Shown in pieces: positions 8,731 to 17,684 of a DNA stretch of 64,000 nt (positions are counted from its first letter, which is position 1; each line of letters begins with the position of its first letter). Under the pieces are notes generated by a model. That model saw only the letters and a program-made list of their open reading frames with translations. It did not search any database and had not been told where the DNA came from. The stretch lies in NCBI GenBank assembly GCA_963824225.1, contig CAWGOF010000002.1:496001-560000 (forward strand). The letters are read 5' to 3'. The translations under genes were made by a program, and so were the position numbers. This DNA comes from CAWGOF01 sp963824225. GTDB lineage: Bacteria; Acidobacteriota; Polarisedimenticolia; Polarisedimenticolales; Polarisedimenticolaceae.

Positions 8731-8967
8731 ATGCGCACGACCGTGGAGATCGCAGACGAGCTGCTCCGTCGCGCCAAGAAGTGCGCCGACGACGAGCGGA
8801 TATCCCTGCGGGATGTCATCGAGGCCGCGCTGCGCAGCTACCTGTCGGAAAAGCCGAAGCGCACCGGCTACAAGCTGCGCTGGACTCCCGAGAAGGGTGA
8901 GACCCTCCCGGGCGTGGACCTGGATGACCGCAGCGCTCTGTTCGACCTGATGGACGGCTTCCGGTGA
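8731..8967 (+). CDS. VapB-type antitoxin
   Basis: The 78-residue protein begins MRTTVEIADELLRRAKKCAD, followed by SLRDVIEAALRSYL, the classic start of VapB antitoxins that pair with PIN-domain VapC RNases. The C-terminal tail (YKLRWTPEKGETLPGVDL...LFDLMDGF) matches the toxin-binding tail of this group. ATG 8731 is chosen by family alignment; in-frame GTG 8713 and ATG 8719 lie upstream. The stop overlaps a GTG that would begin the toxin, but only toxin debris follows, so this is a second orphan antitoxin in the window. Confidence 0.8.
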   Translation: MRTTVEIADELLRRAKKCADDERISLRDVIEAALRSYLSEKPKRTGYKLRWTPEKGETLPGVDLDDRSALFDLMDGFR

Positions 8968-9064
8968 TTCCGGCGCTGCTTCGCGAGCAGGGCGTGCGCG
9001 GGTCTGGACCAACGACCGGGACTTCCGTCGCTTCCCCGGCTTTGTCGTCCGAGACCCGTCGGAC
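8964..9064 (+). pseudogene. VapC (PIN-domain) toxin remnant
   Basis: After the antitoxin, bases 8964-8999 read VIPALLREQGVR and then, shifted by one base, 9002-9058 read VWTNDRDFRRFPGFVVRDP. The motif TNDRDFRRF...VRDP is the conserved C-terminal end of VapC toxins. The N-terminal part with the first catalytic acidic residues (about 90-100 residues) is missing, a frameshift is present and the stop is lost. The next gene's stop lies 7 bp beyond on the other strand. The remnant cannot encode an active PIN nuclease. Confidence 0.75.
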
Positions 9065-9070
9065 AGGCCT

Positions 9071-9556
9071 CTAGCCCGAGGCGCTCGACGATCGCTTGCC
9101 ACCCGCGAACGCTCCGATCAGCACCGCGAGCCCGATGGCGACGAGCACGAGCGGCCAGTAGCGCTGGGCCACGTCGAGGATCCACCACGCCCGGGGCACC
9201 GAGAACAGCACGAGCAGCGTCCCGGGGACGAGCGGCCAGACGGCACGGCGCCGCTCGTAGATCCAGACGAACGCCGAGGTCCCGAGGAATCCGATGCCGA
9301 GCCACAGCGTCGACGCCGCGTGCAGATCGGTCAGCCGCTCGAGCAGCTCGCCCGCTCCGACCCCGAGCAGCAAACACGCCGGTACGAGGAACCCCAGCGT
9401 CCGGCTCGCCAGGTACGCGCACAGGAACGCGGCGGCGGCGATGAAGATCACCGCGGTCCGGCCGAGACGCTCGTACAGCTCGAACCCGTAGAGTGCGAGG
9501 CCGAGCCCGATCAGGACGAGACCGGCGATGATGCGCTGGGTCTTGCGCGGCTCCAT
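9071..9556 (-). CDS. Small membrane protein, LiaI/LiaF-TM-like
   Basis: The 161-residue protein has four to five hydrophobic helices: IIAGLVLIGLGLALYGFEL, AVIFIAAAAFLCAYL, FLVPACLLLGVGAGEL, and later pairs. The C-terminal YWPLVLVAIGLAVLIGAF recalls the LiaF/DUF5668 transmembrane motif. No enzymatic motif is present. ATG 9556 fits a charged N-terminus (MEPRKTQR). It is transcribed divergently from the dipeptidase gene, with 62 nt between the two start codons. Function is unknown; cell-envelope stress association is known for LiaF-like proteins but not shown here. Confidence 0.6.
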   Translation of the reverse strand: MEPRKTQRIIAGLVLIGLGLALYGFELYERLGRTAVIFIAAAAFLCAYLASRTLGFLVPACLLLGVGAGELLERLTDLHAASTLWLGIGFLGTSAFVWIYERRRAVWPLVPGTLLVLFSVPRAWWILDVAQRYWPLVLVAIGLAVLIGAFAGGKRSSSASG

Positions 9557-9581
9557 GCTCGTGCCCCCCCGAGCGCGCCAG

Positions 9582-9587
9582 TATACT
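9582..9587 (+). promoter_or_regulatory. Candidate -10 box (TATACT) for the dipeptidase gene
   Basis: TATACT lies 32 nt before ATG 9619, in the divergent intergenic region. No good -35 hexamer is visible at 16-18 nt spacing, so it may need an activator or be fortuitous. Confidence 0.4.
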
Positions 9588-9618
9588 GAGCGACCCGATC
9601 GATCCCGGAGTGAAGACC

Positions 9619-11070
9619 ATGACGTTCGTTGCCGAGCTCGAACCGCGCGCCGTGTGGCGGCATTTCGACGAGATCCTGGCCATCCCCCGCGGCTCGAAGC
9701 GCGAGGCACGCATGCGCGATCACGTGATCGCGCTCGCGCGCGCCCGCGGCCTGGCCCACGACGTCGACTCGGTCGGGAACCTCGTCGTGCGCAAGCCGGC
9801 GAGCCCGGGACGGGCCGGTGTCCCGATCACGATCCTCCAGGCGCACCTGGACATGGTCCAGGAGAAGAACGACGACGTGACCCACGACTTCGAGCGCGAC
9901 CCGATCCAGCCGCGGCGCGACGGCGAATGGCTCAAGGCCACGGGCACGACGCTCGGGGCGGACAACGGGATCGGCGTCGCGGCGATGCTCGCCGTGCTCG
10001 AGGCCGACGACCTCGAGCATGGACCGCTCGAGCTCCTGTTCACGGTCGACGAGGAGACTGGGCTGACCGGCGCGAGCGGGCTCTCGCCGACCCTGCTTGC
10101 GGGCCGCCGGCTGATCAACGTCGATTCCGAGGAAGAAGGGATCGTCACGATCGGCTGCGCCGGCGGAGCGACGACGCGGATCGAGCTGACGCTCGACGAC
10201 GAGCCGTCTCCCTCGGGCGCCCGCGCGCTCGACGTGCGGCTGCACGGCCTGCGCGGCGGCCACTCGGGCATCGACATCCACCTGCAGCGCGGGAACGCGG
10301 TCGCGTTGCTCGCGCGCACGCTCCACGCGGCAGCGAGCGCCGGCCCGATCCGCCTCGCCGCGTTCTCCGGCGGGAACGCCCACAACGCGATCCCGCGCGA
10401 GGCGCGCGCGACGCTCGTCACGGACGCGAAGAGCGTCGAGCCCGTGCGACGGGCGATCGCCGCTGAGACCGAGGCGATCCGCGCCGAGTACACGAAGGCC
10501 GATCCGGGCCTGACGCCGACCGTGGCAGACGGTGTCGCTCCCGCGCGCGTGTGGACCCTCGACGCAACCGCGCGGGCTCTCGCGCTGCTGACCGGGTTGC
10601 CGCATGGCGTGCTGATGATGAGCCTCGACATCCCGGGCCTCGTCGAGACGAGCGATAACCTGGCCACGGTCGCGGTCGACGGCCGCAAGCTCTCCGTGCT
10701 GTTGAGCACGCGCAGCTCGGTGGCCTCGGCGCTCGCCGCGCTGCGCCGCAAGATCCGGGCGATCGCCACGCTCGCCGGGGCTCAGGTCTCGGAGCAGGAC
10801 GGCTACCCGGGCTGGAAGCCCGACGTCAGCTCGCCGCTCCTCGCGATCCTGAAGAGCGTCCATGAGGAGCGCACCGGGCGCGCGCCGGGCGTCGGCGCCG
10901 TCCACGCGGGCCTCGAGTGCGGGATCGTGGGTGAGAAGTACCCCGGCATGGACATGGTCTCGTTCGGGCCGCAGATCGAGGCCCCGCACTCGCCGGACGA
11001 GCGCGTGCGGATCGACTCGGTCGGTCGGTTCTACGACCTGTTGACCGCGGTCCTGGCCCGCCTGGGGTGA
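9619..11070 (+). CDS. pepD: Aminoacyl-histidine dipeptidase (M20, PepD-like)
   Basis: A cytosolic zinc dipeptidase of the PepD/carnosinase branch that hydrolyses Xaa-His and other dipeptides. The 483-residue length is normal. Metal and catalytic residues are visible: H76 and D78 in HLDMVQEKN, D115 in GADNGIGVAAM, and E145/E146 in DEETGLTGA. The dimerisation domain carries GLRGGHSGIDIHLQRGNA, and the C-terminal GLECGIVGEKYPGMDMVSFGP is diagnostic for PepD. ATG 9619 is preferred over GTG 9610 because GGAG at 9607-9610 gives an 8-nt spacing. It stands alone, with its own -10-like box upstream and the next operon's promoter directly after its stop. Confidence 0.92.
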   Translation: MTFVAELEPRAVWRHFDEILAIPRGSKREARMRDHVIALARARGLAHDVDSVGNLVVRKPASPGRAGVPITILQAHLDMVQEKNDDVTHDFERDPIQPRRDGEWLKATGTTLGADNGIGVAAMLAVLEADDLEHGPLELLFTVDEETGLTGASGLSPTLLAGRRLINVDSEEEGIVTIGCAGGATTRIELTLDDEPSPSGARALDVRLHGLRGGHSGIDIHLQRGNAVALLARTLHAAASAGPIRLAAFSGGNAHNAIPREARATLVTDAKSVEPVRRAIAAETEAIRAEYTKADPGLTPTVADGVAPARVWTLDATARALALLTGLPHGVLMMSLDIPGLVETSDNLATVAVDGRKLSVLLSTRSSVASALAALRRKIRAIATLAGAQVSEQDGYPGWKPDVSSPLLAILKSVHEERTGRAPGVGAVHAGLECGIVGEKYPGMDMVSFGPQIEAPHSPDERVRIDSVGRFYDLLTAVLARLG

Positions 11071-11071
11071 T

Positions 11072-11101
11072 TTGACAGCCGCGGAATGCCGGGGCTATAA
11101 C
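11072..11101 (+). promoter_or_regulatory. Sigma70-like promoter of the Gld-type ABC operon
   Basis: TTGACA (11072-11077) and TATAAC (11096-11101) are separated by 18 nt. The -35 starts 2 nt after the pepD stop codon. Transcription would begin near 11108, about 50 nt before the first ATG. This is the best-formed promoter in the window. Confidence 0.7.
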
Positions 11102-11157
11102 GCCGGCGGCTCTGCTTACCCCCGGTCGCAGGGTCTTCTCAATACGGCGGAGGACGG

Positions 11158-12096
11158 ATGATCGAGGTGCAGGACCTGCACATGCACTACGGCGAAACAC
11201 ACGCCCTGCGCGGCGTCGGCTTCTCGATCGACGCGGGCCAGGTCGTCGGCCTCCTCGGGCCGAACGGAGCGGGGAAGACGACGACGATGAAGATCGTCGT
11301 CGGGTTCCTCGTGCCGACGTCGGGCTCGGCCAAGGTCGACGGCTTCGAGGTCACGGAGGACCCGATCGAGGTCCAGCGCCGCATCGGGTACCTGCCGGAG
11401 AACGCGCCGCTGTACCACGACATGCTGGTCCAGGAGTACCTGGTGTTCATGTCCGACGTACGAGGGCTCGACGCGCCGACGCGCCGGCGCCGGCTCGAGA
11501 TCGTGGTCGGCGAGTGCGCGATCCAGGACGTGCTGACGCGGCCGATCGGCCACCTGTCGAAGGGCTACCGCCAGCGCGTGGGCCTGGCGTCGGCGCTGCT
11601 CCACGACCCACCGATCCTGATCCTCGACGAGCCAACCGGGGGCCTCGACCCGAACCAGATCGTCGAGGTCCGGGAGCTGATCCGGCGCATGGGCCGGACC
11701 AAGACGGTCATCCTGTCGACGCACATCCTGCCCGAGGTCGAGGCGACCTGCGATCGCGCGGTGATCCTGCTCGACGGCGTGGTGCGGGCCGACGGTACGC
11801 TGGGCGAGCTGACGCGGTCGCGGGTCCAGGTGCTGACGATCCGCGCCGACGACGCAGCCCGGGCCCGAGCGACGCTCGAGCGCGTGCCGCACGTGGCGCG
11901 GGTCCAGCCGAAAGCGGCGACCGACGGGTTCACGACGTTCCGCCTCGAGCTGACGGACGAGCGCGACATCGGCGAAGCGCTGGGCGACCTGGTGCGGCGC
12001 GAGGGCTGGGCGCTGCGCGAGCTCAGGCGCGACGATCGGTCGCTCGAGCAGGTGTTCCGCGAGTTGGGCGAGACCCCGGTGGAGGCGCACCCATGA
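11158..12096 (+). CDS. ABC transporter ATPase, GldA/CcmA-type
   Basis: The 312-residue ATPase has Walker A GPNGAGKTT (residues 34-42), Q-loop region YLPENAPLYHDM, signature LSKGYRQRVGLA, Walker B ILILDEPTGGLDPNQ and H-loop STHILPE. The C-terminal ~80 residues form the extra domain common in GldA-like exporter ATPases. GGAGG at 11149-11153 supports the ATG. It is first of four overlapping genes with a permease, a GldG-like protein and a DUF4340 protein. This set is known as the gliding-type transporter in Bacteroidota but is widespread in non-gliding phyla, where its substrate is unknown. Confidence 0.9.
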   Translation: MIEVQDLHMHYGETHALRGVGFSIDAGQVVGLLGPNGAGKTTTMKIVVGFLVPTSGSAKVDGFEVTEDPIEVQRRIGYLPENAPLYHDMLVQEYLVFMSDVRGLDAPTRRRRLEIVVGECAIQDVLTRPIGHLSKGYRQRVGLASALLHDPPILILDEPTGGLDPNQIVEVRELIRRMGRTKTVILSTHILPEVEATCDRAVILLDGVVRADGTLGELTRSRVQVLTIRADDAARARATLERVPHVARVQPKAATDGFTTFRLELTDERDIGEALGDLVRREGWALRELRRDDRSLEQVFRELGETPVEAHP

Positions 12097-12815
12097 ACCG
12101 CATCCGGGCCGTCGCCGGGCGCGAGCTGCGCTCGTACTTCAACTCGCCGATCGCCTACGTATTCCTGTTCGTGTTCGCCGGGGCGGCGCTGTTCACGTTC
12201 TTCAACCTCGGCGCGTTCTTCTCCCGCGGCCGCGCCGACGTTCGCGGTCTGTTCGACTCGATCCCGGCGCTGATGGTCCTGCTCGTGCCGGCGCTGACGA
12301 TGCGGCTGTGGGCCGAGGAGCGCAAGCAGGGCACGGTCGAGATCCTGCTGACGCTGCCGGCGCGCGAGCACGAGCTCGTCGCCGGGAAGTTCCTGGCCAG
12401 CTGGGCTCTGCTCGCCGCGGGCCTCGGGCTGACGCTCGTGCTGCCGATCACGGTCGATAGCCTGGGCCAGCTCGACTGGGGCCCCGTGCTCGGCGGGTAC
12501 GTCGGCGCGTTGCTCCTCGGCGCGGCGTACCTGGCGGTCGGCCAGTTCGTGTCGGCCACGACGGAGAACCAGATCCTGGCGTTCATCCTGGCGCTCGTCG
12601 TGTGCCTCGGCCTGTACGGCCTCGGCGTCGAGGGGTTCGCCGGCCTGTTCCCCGACCGCACCGCCGGGGTGCTGCGCGCGATCGGCACGGGCAGCCGGTT
12701 CCAGAGCATCGCGCGCGGCGTGATCGACCTGCGCGACCTCGCGTACTACGCGTCCTTGACCCTGTTCTTCCTGACCGCCTGCGTGGTCGCGCTCCGCGCG
12801 CGCCGCTTCGCCTGA
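12093..12815 (+). CDS. ABC transporter permease, GldF-like
   Basis: The 240-residue protein has about six membrane helices (IAYVFLFVFAGAALFTFFNL; LMVLLVPALTMRLW; FLASWALLAAGLGLTLVL; VGALLLGAAYLAVGQFV; ILAFILALVVCLGLYGLG; LTLFFLTACVVALRARRFA). The segment RLWAEERKQGTVEILLTLPA is the typical ABC-2 family coupling motif. It starts with an ATGA overlap on the ATPase stop, with GGAGG 7 nt before the start. It would form the membrane part of the transporter with the upstream ATPase. Confidence 0.88.
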   Translation: MNRIRAVAGRELRSYFNSPIAYVFLFVFAGAALFTFFNLGAFFSRGRADVRGLFDSIPALMVLLVPALTMRLWAEERKQGTVEILLTLPAREHELVAGKFLASWALLAAGLGLTLVLPITVDSLGQLDWGPVLGGYVGALLLGAAYLAVGQFVSATTENQILAFILALVVCLGLYGLGVEGFAGLFPDRTAGVLRAIGTGSRFQSIARGVIDLRDLAYYASLTLFFLTACVVALRARRFA

Positions 12816-12827
12816 GGAGGTCGGACG

Positions 12828-14990
12828 ATGCCTGCTTCGCGCTCCCGATTCCCGTCCCTCGCGCTGACGCTCGGCCTCATCGGCCTCAACCTGGTCGCGC
12901 TGAACCTGCTGCTGGCGCGATGGCGCGCACCCCGGCTCGACCTGACCGACGACCGGCGGTACTCGATCTCGCCGGCGACCGAGCGCCTGTTGGCCGGCCT
13001 CGACGAGAACGTGCTGCTCTACGGCTTCTTCTCCGATCGTACGCACCCCAAGCTCGCGCCGCTCGTGCCGCAGATCTCGGACCTGCTCGACGAGTACGCC
13101 GCCGTGTCCGCGGGCAAGGTCCAGGTCGCAATCGTCGATCCGCGCGAGGACGAGCAGCTCGAGCAGGAGGCCACCGACCGGTACGGCGTGCAGAGCACGC
13201 CGTTTCGGCTCGCGTCCAAGTACGAGTCGGGGATCGTCAACGCGTACTTCGCGATCGTGATCAAGTACGGCGACCAGTACGTGCGCTACGGGTTCGACGA
13301 TCTGATCGAGATCGAGCCGCTCCCCGACGGCGACGTCGACGTGCGCCTGCGCAACCTGGAGTACGACCTCACGCGCGCGATCAAGAAGGTCGTGTACGGG
13401 TTCCGCGGCACGGCCGAGCTGTTCGAGCGGGCCCCGGGCCCGGTGCGCCTGACCGCGGTGCTGACGCAGGCGACGCTGCCCGACGTGCTCAAGTCGGTGC
13501 CCGATGCGCTGCGCAAGGCCGCCGAGGAGCTGGAGCAGAAGGGCGGCGAGCGGTTCGAGTACGTGGAGGTCGACCCGAGCACGGGCCCCGAGGCCCAGGC
13601 CGCGGTCGAGAAGTTCCAGGTTCGGCCGATGGCGCTGGGTCTGTTCGGCGACACGCAGTTCTACCTGTACGGGTTCCTCGAGTGCGGCGACCGCGTCGAG
13701 CAGCTCGCGCTCGCGACCGAGCAGGCATCGGCCGCGCAGATCCGTGAGTCGGTCGAGAATTCGCTGCGGCGCCTGTCGCCCGGGTTCCTCAAGACGGTGG
13801 GCCTCGTGACCCCCGAGCCGGCGATCCCGCCCGAGGTCATGATGCAGCTGCAGATGCAGGGCCGGATGCCCCAGCAGCCGCCGCCCGAGTTCGAGCAGGT
13901 GAAGCTGTACCTGGGCCGGGACTACCAGGTGCGCAGCGTGACCCTCGACGGGCCCGCGGGCGTGCCGTCGGACATCGACACCTTGGTCGTGCTCAAGCCG
14001 CGCGACCTGCCGCCGCGCGCCGCGTACAACCTGGACCAGTACGTGATGCGCGGCGGACGGACGATCATCTGCGCCGGCGCGTACGACGCCAAGTTCGACC
14101 AGAACGGGCTGCAGGTCGTGCCGGTCGAGAGCGGTCTCGCCGACTGGCTTCAGAGCTACGGCGTGCAGATTCAGAACACGCTCCTGCTCGACGACCGCAA
14201 CCAGCCGCTGCCGATCCCCGAGGTGCGGATGACGCCGCTCGGGATGATGCGCACGTGGCGCATGGCCCCGTACCCGTACCTGGTCGAGGTGCGCGAGGAC
14301 GGGTTCCAGCACCGCGAGATCACGTCGCGGCTGAGCGCGGTGGGCATCTACTGGGGCAGCCCGCTCTCCATCGACAAGACGAAGACCGGCGACCTCGAGG
14401 TGCAGGACGTGCTGCGATCCTCTCCGCGGTCGTGGACGTCGGACGACCTGACGCGCGTGGGCTACGTGGACTACGAGGTGCCCACGGAGGGCCTCGAGGC
14501 TCGCCCCCTCGCGGTCGTGCTGTCCGGACGGTTCCCCAGCTACTTCTCGGGCAAGTCCGCTCCTTCGGCCGACGCGCCCGCAGCGCCCGACGGCACCGCC
14601 CCCGCGGCGACGAAGGACGTGGTGCTCGAGCGCTCGCCCGAGACGCGCCTGGCGGTCATCGGGGACTCGGCGTTCCTGTCCGACTTCGTGGCCCAGGCGC
14701 TCGGCACGGGCGAGAGCGGGTTCTTCGTCGAGAACCTGGCGTTCACCCAGAACCTGATCGACTGGATGAACCTGGACAGCGACCTGATCGGAATCCGCTC
14801 GCGTGCCGCCGGCGTGCGCCGTCTCGACCACGTGGAGAAGCGTGACGAGCTGACGATCGAGTTCGTCAACTACCTCGTTCCGCTCGGCGCGCTCCTGACG
14901 TTCGGGAGCTTCCGCCTGTGGCGCAGGCGGACGTCGCGTCCGGTGGTCCAGGTGCCGGTCGGGGCGACGGTACGGAGGGTCGAGGGATGA
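12828..14990 (+). CDS. GldG-like membrane-anchored ABC-associated protein
   Basis: The 720-residue protein has an N-terminal membrane anchor (ALTLGLIGLNLVALNLLLAR, near 10-30), then LTDDRRYSISPATERLLAGL, the hallmark opening of the GldG/ABC-type uncharacterised transport family. A large extracytoplasmic region follows and includes the PQ-rich linker MQLQMQGRMPQQPPPEF. A second membrane helix near 690-705 (NYLVPLGALLTFGSFRLW) precedes a basic cytoplasmic tail. GAGGAGG overlaps the end of the permease gene, so translation is coupled. Its biochemical role is not established in the family. Length is slightly above the usual 450-650. Confidence 0.82.
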   Translation: MPASRSRFPSLALTLGLIGLNLVALNLLLARWRAPRLDLTDDRRYSISPATERLLAGLDENVLLYGFFSDRTHPKLAPLVPQISDLLDEYAAVSAGKVQVAIVDPREDEQLEQEATDRYGVQSTPFRLASKYESGIVNAYFAIVIKYGDQYVRYGFDDLIEIEPLPDGDVDVRLRNLEYDLTRAIKKVVYGFRGTAELFERAPGPVRLTAVLTQATLPDVLKSVPDALRKAAEELEQKGGERFEYVEVDPSTGPEAQAAVEKFQVRPMALGLFGDTQFYLYGFLECGDRVEQLALATEQASAAQIRESVENSLRRLSPGFLKTVGLVTPEPAIPPEVMMQLQMQGRMPQQPPPEFEQVKLYLGRDYQVRSVTLDGPAGVPSDIDTLVVLKPRDLPPRAAYNLDQYVMRGGRTIICAGAYDAKFDQNGLQVVPVESGLADWLQSYGVQIQNTLLLDDRNQPLPIPEVRMTPLGMMRTWRMAPYPYLVEVREDGFQHREITSRLSAVGIYWGSPLSIDKTKTGDLEVQDVLRSSPRSWTSDDLTRVGYVDYEVPTEGLEARPLAVVLSGRFPSYFSGKSAPSADAPAAPDGTAPAATKDVVLERSPETRLAVIGDSAFLSDFVAQALGTGESGFFVENLAFTQNLIDWMNLDSDLIGIRSRAAGVRRLDHVEKRDELTIEFVNYLVPLGALLTFGSFRLWRRRTSRPVVQVPVGATVRRVEG

Positions 14991-15928
14991 CGCGCACGCA
15001 ATGGATCCTCGGTGGAACGCTCGTCGCGCAGTGCGCCGTGCTGGCGATCCTGTACTCCGGGTCGCAGCGCGCGGGCGCCGGCGAGCCGCGGGCGCTCGTG
15101 CCGACGCTCGACCCGGCGACCGTGGGACGGATCGAGATCCGCGGCGACGCGGGCAAGACGCTCCACCTGGCCAAGACCAGTGGAGCGTGGACGCTCGACG
15201 AGGCCGACGGCTATCCCGCCGACCCCTCGAAGGTCGAAACGCTGCTCACCGACCTGCAGAAGCTCCAGGTGAGGCGGCCGATCGTCACGAGCAGCCGGTA
15301 CCACGAGACGCTCAAGGTCACCGACGACGGCGCCGAGCGCCGGATCAAGGTCTACCCGGCAACAGGCAACGACCCGGTCGTCGATCTGCTCGTCGGCTCG
15401 TCGCCGAGCTACGGCGCGACGAACGTCCGCGTGGCCGGCGACGACCGCGTGTACGAGGTGCGCGACCTGCGGACGTACGACATCCGCCCCGACGCCGGCT
15501 CGTGGATCGACCGCAAGCTCGTCGACGTCCCGGCGGAGGACGTCACCAAGGTGTCGATCCGCTCGGGCACATCGACGATCGAGCTGGCCAAGTCGGGCGC
15601 CACGTGGTCGATGACCCAGCCCGCGGGCGAGGCCGACGCGTCGAAGGTCGACACGTGGCTGCGTGGCGTACTCGGGATCCTGGCCACGGAGCCCGCGGGC
15701 CAGGCGGACAAGCCCGAGCTGGGCTTCGACCAGCCGGCGGCAACGGTCGAGCTGACCAAGACGAAAGATGGGGCGAGCGAGGCGGTCGTGCTGCGCATCG
15801 GTGCGGCCGCACCCGGCACCGAGGGTCAGCGCTACGCGCGGCGGGACGGCGCGAGCCACGCCGTGATCCTGTCGTCGTGGGACGCCGAGAAGTTCCTGGC
15901 GAAGACGCCGGCCGACTTCAAGAAGTGA
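14987..15928 (+). CDS. DUF4340 domain protein of the Gld-type ABC operon
   Basis: The 313-residue protein has an N-terminal hydrophobic anchor (WILGGTLVAQCAVLAILYSG) followed by repeated beta-rich segments (VGRIEIRGDAGKTLHLAKTS, VTKVSIRSGTSTIELAKSG) characteristic of DUF4340. That domain is almost always found behind GldG-like genes. It starts with an ATGA overlap on the GldG-like gene; in-frame upstream starts are rejected in favour of this one. It probably works at the outer face of the inner membrane with the transporter. Its 3' end overlaps the convergent hydrolase gene by 11 bp, and no terminator is visible between them. Confidence 0.82.
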   Translation: MTRTQWILGGTLVAQCAVLAILYSGSQRAGAGEPRALVPTLDPATVGRIEIRGDAGKTLHLAKTSGAWTLDEADGYPADPSKVETLLTDLQKLQVRRPIVTSSRYHETLKVTDDGAERRIKVYPATGNDPVVDLLVGSSPSYGATNVRVAGDDRVYEVRDLRTYDIRPDAGSWIDRKLVDVPAEDVTKVSIRSGTSTIELAKSGATWSMTQPAGEADASKVDTWLRGVLGILATEPAGQADKPELGFDQPAATVELTKTKDGASEAVVLRIGAAAPGTEGQRYARRDGASHAVILSSWDAEKFLAKTPADFKK

Positions 15929-17639
15929 CGCCGCCGCCGCGCACGCGCGCGCTGGCCAGGCACGCGCGGATCGGGCCCCCGAGCCGTTCGGCAACGCGCG
16001 CGTTCCCCTGCGCGTTGAGGTGCGTGCCGTCGAGGAACAGCGCCTCGCCCGCGTCGGGCAACGCGCGGAACTCACCGCGCAGGTCGACCAGCGGCACACC
16101 GAGCTCGGACGCCACCCCCTCGATCCCGGCGGTGTATTCGGCGAGCTGGGGGTAGTCCCGCTCGACCTCCGCCCGCCGCGGAAACGACAGCAGCACGACA
16201 CACGCGCCCGCGGCCTGCGCGCTGTCGACGAAGCCGCGCAGCGCCGCGGCGAACTCGGCGGCGCTCACGCGCGGCACCTGCCGCGTTTCCCAGCCGCTCG
16301 GGGCGAAGTCGCGCGTGAGCCACGACCCGGCGAGCTGGGCGCACTTCAGCTGGCCCAGCAGGAACCGCCGGCCCTCGTACACCGCGCGCGGGAGCTGCTT
16401 GTTCAGCTCGAGGCGCTCGACGTCCGACAGCACGGTGGGGTAATGCTCGTTGAACGCGCCGTAGGCCAGGGTGATCACATCGGGACGGTACGGGCGCACG
16501 AGGCTCTCGAACACCGCGCGTCCCTGCACGACGGTCGAGCCGATCACGCCCCCGTTGACCGTTTCGGCACCGAGCGCGACCCCGAGACGGGCGGTATAGG
16601 TCTCGTCGAGCGGCAGTCCGAGCCCGAACGTCGAGGAGTCCCCGAACGTCGCGACGCGCGGGGTTCCCGGCGTCCGCTCGCGCGCCGGCAGCCGGCCGCG
16701 CAGGCCCAAGCTATTGATCGGCTCGCCGCGACGGTACTCGACCCCCGGCCGCTGCGTGAACAGACATCGCGGGTCGTAGCGGAACAGATCCCGATACGTC
16801 GGATCCTCGGCCTCGTTGACCAGCACCTGGACGACCGGGCTCTCGAACGGCCGCTCGAAGCTCAGCATGTTCAGCACCGCTTCCGCAAGGAACAGCACGG
16901 TGGCCGGGGCGAGGCACGCCACGAGAGTCCGTGCGAGGCCGCTCCGCACGCGTGCAACGGGGCGTGACGGTCGGCCGACGACGAGCCAGGCGCTCAGCGC
17001 CCACAGCGCCGCGAGCGTCAGCAGCACGGGGAACGAGCCCGCAGGGGTCGGCCGGTGACCGAGGAGCGCGATGCGATCGATCTCGATCCGCACGCGCGGC
17101 GCGCGCGCGTCGAGCGCGTCGAGAACCAAGGAGCCGATCTCGCCGCGCCACGCGTCGTGGGACCGGACCGGGAGGTCGCAATCGTGGAACGAGCCGTCGT
17201 ACAGCGCGGTCGCGCTCACGGACGCCTCGGGCTCCGCCGTCCCGTCGGTGCGGGTCCACGCGAGGGTGAGCTCGTGATGCAGCGCCTCGTACTCCCCCGC
17301 GCCGGCGGCCGCCGCGACTTCCGCCTCGGCGACGAACCGGATCCGCAGCCGCACCCATCCGACGCTGCGCGCGGGAAACCGCGCCGGGAACACGAGCAGC
17401 GGATCGCGCGTCGCCGGGACGATCACGAGCCGCCCGTCCCCGACTTCGAGGGCCGAGATCCCCCCTCGGGCGACCCAGCCTTCCGCATCGCCCGGTCGGT
17501 CGAAGTCGAACTCCGCCAGCTCCCAGCCGTGCTGACCGACGTACACGCAGCCCACGACCGCCGCGACCGCGAGCGACGCGATCACGACGTGCCAGGCGTG
17601 GTAGCTTGCGGCGGCTGCTGGACGTGGCGATGGAGACAT
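15918..17639 (-). CDS. Membrane-anchored SGNH/GDSL hydrolase
   Basis: The 573-residue protein has an N-terminal helix (VVIASLAVAAVVGCVYVG), a beta-sandwich-like extracytoplasmic part (about 40-200), a second and third helix (VLLTLAALWALSAWLVVG, TLVACLAPATVLFLAEAVL), then an SGNH domain. Block I reads TFGDSSTFGLG with the Ser nucleophile near 334, and block V reads FLDGTHLNAQGN with Asp-His near 535-538. The GAFNEH segment could supply the Asn of block III. SGNH proteins with this architecture often de-acylate or acylate polysaccharides or glycans at the membrane. The substrate here is not evident. Confidence 0.8.
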   Translation of the reverse strand: MSPSPRPAAAASYHAWHVVIASLAVAAVVGCVYVGQHGWELAEFDFDRPGDAEGWVARGGISALEVGDGRLVIVPATRDPLLVFPARFPARSVGWVRLRIRFVAEAEVAAAAGAGEYEALHHELTLAWTRTDGTAEPEASVSATALYDGSFHDCDLPVRSHDAWRGEIGSLVLDALDARAPRVRIEIDRIALLGHRPTPAGSFPVLLTLAALWALSAWLVVGRPSRPVARVRSGLARTLVACLAPATVLFLAEAVLNMLSFERPFESPVVQVLVNEAEDPTYRDLFRYDPRCLFTQRPGVEYRRGEPINSLGLRGRLPARERTPGTPRVATFGDSSTFGLGLPLDETYTARLGVALGAETVNGGVIGSTVVQGRAVFESLVRPYRPDVITLAYGAFNEHYPTVLSDVERLELNKQLPRAVYEGRRFLLGQLKCAQLAGSWLTRDFAPSGWETRQVPRVSAAEFAAALRGFVDSAQAAGACVVLLSFPRRAEVERDYPQLAEYTAGIEGVASELGVPLVDLRGEFRALPDAGEALFLDGTHLNAQGNARVAERLGGPIRACLASARVRGGGVTS

Positions 17640-17684
17640 GACCGGCCTCGATCATCGCACGGCAGCCAGGAGTGACGAGACGGA

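Noticed and set aside
11565..14831. A 1088-codon open frame on the minus strand opposite the Gld-type operon
   Set aside because: It is antisense to four well-supported genes. Long antisense frames are expected at about 70% GC, and the translation is low-complexity Arg/Gln/Glu-rich.
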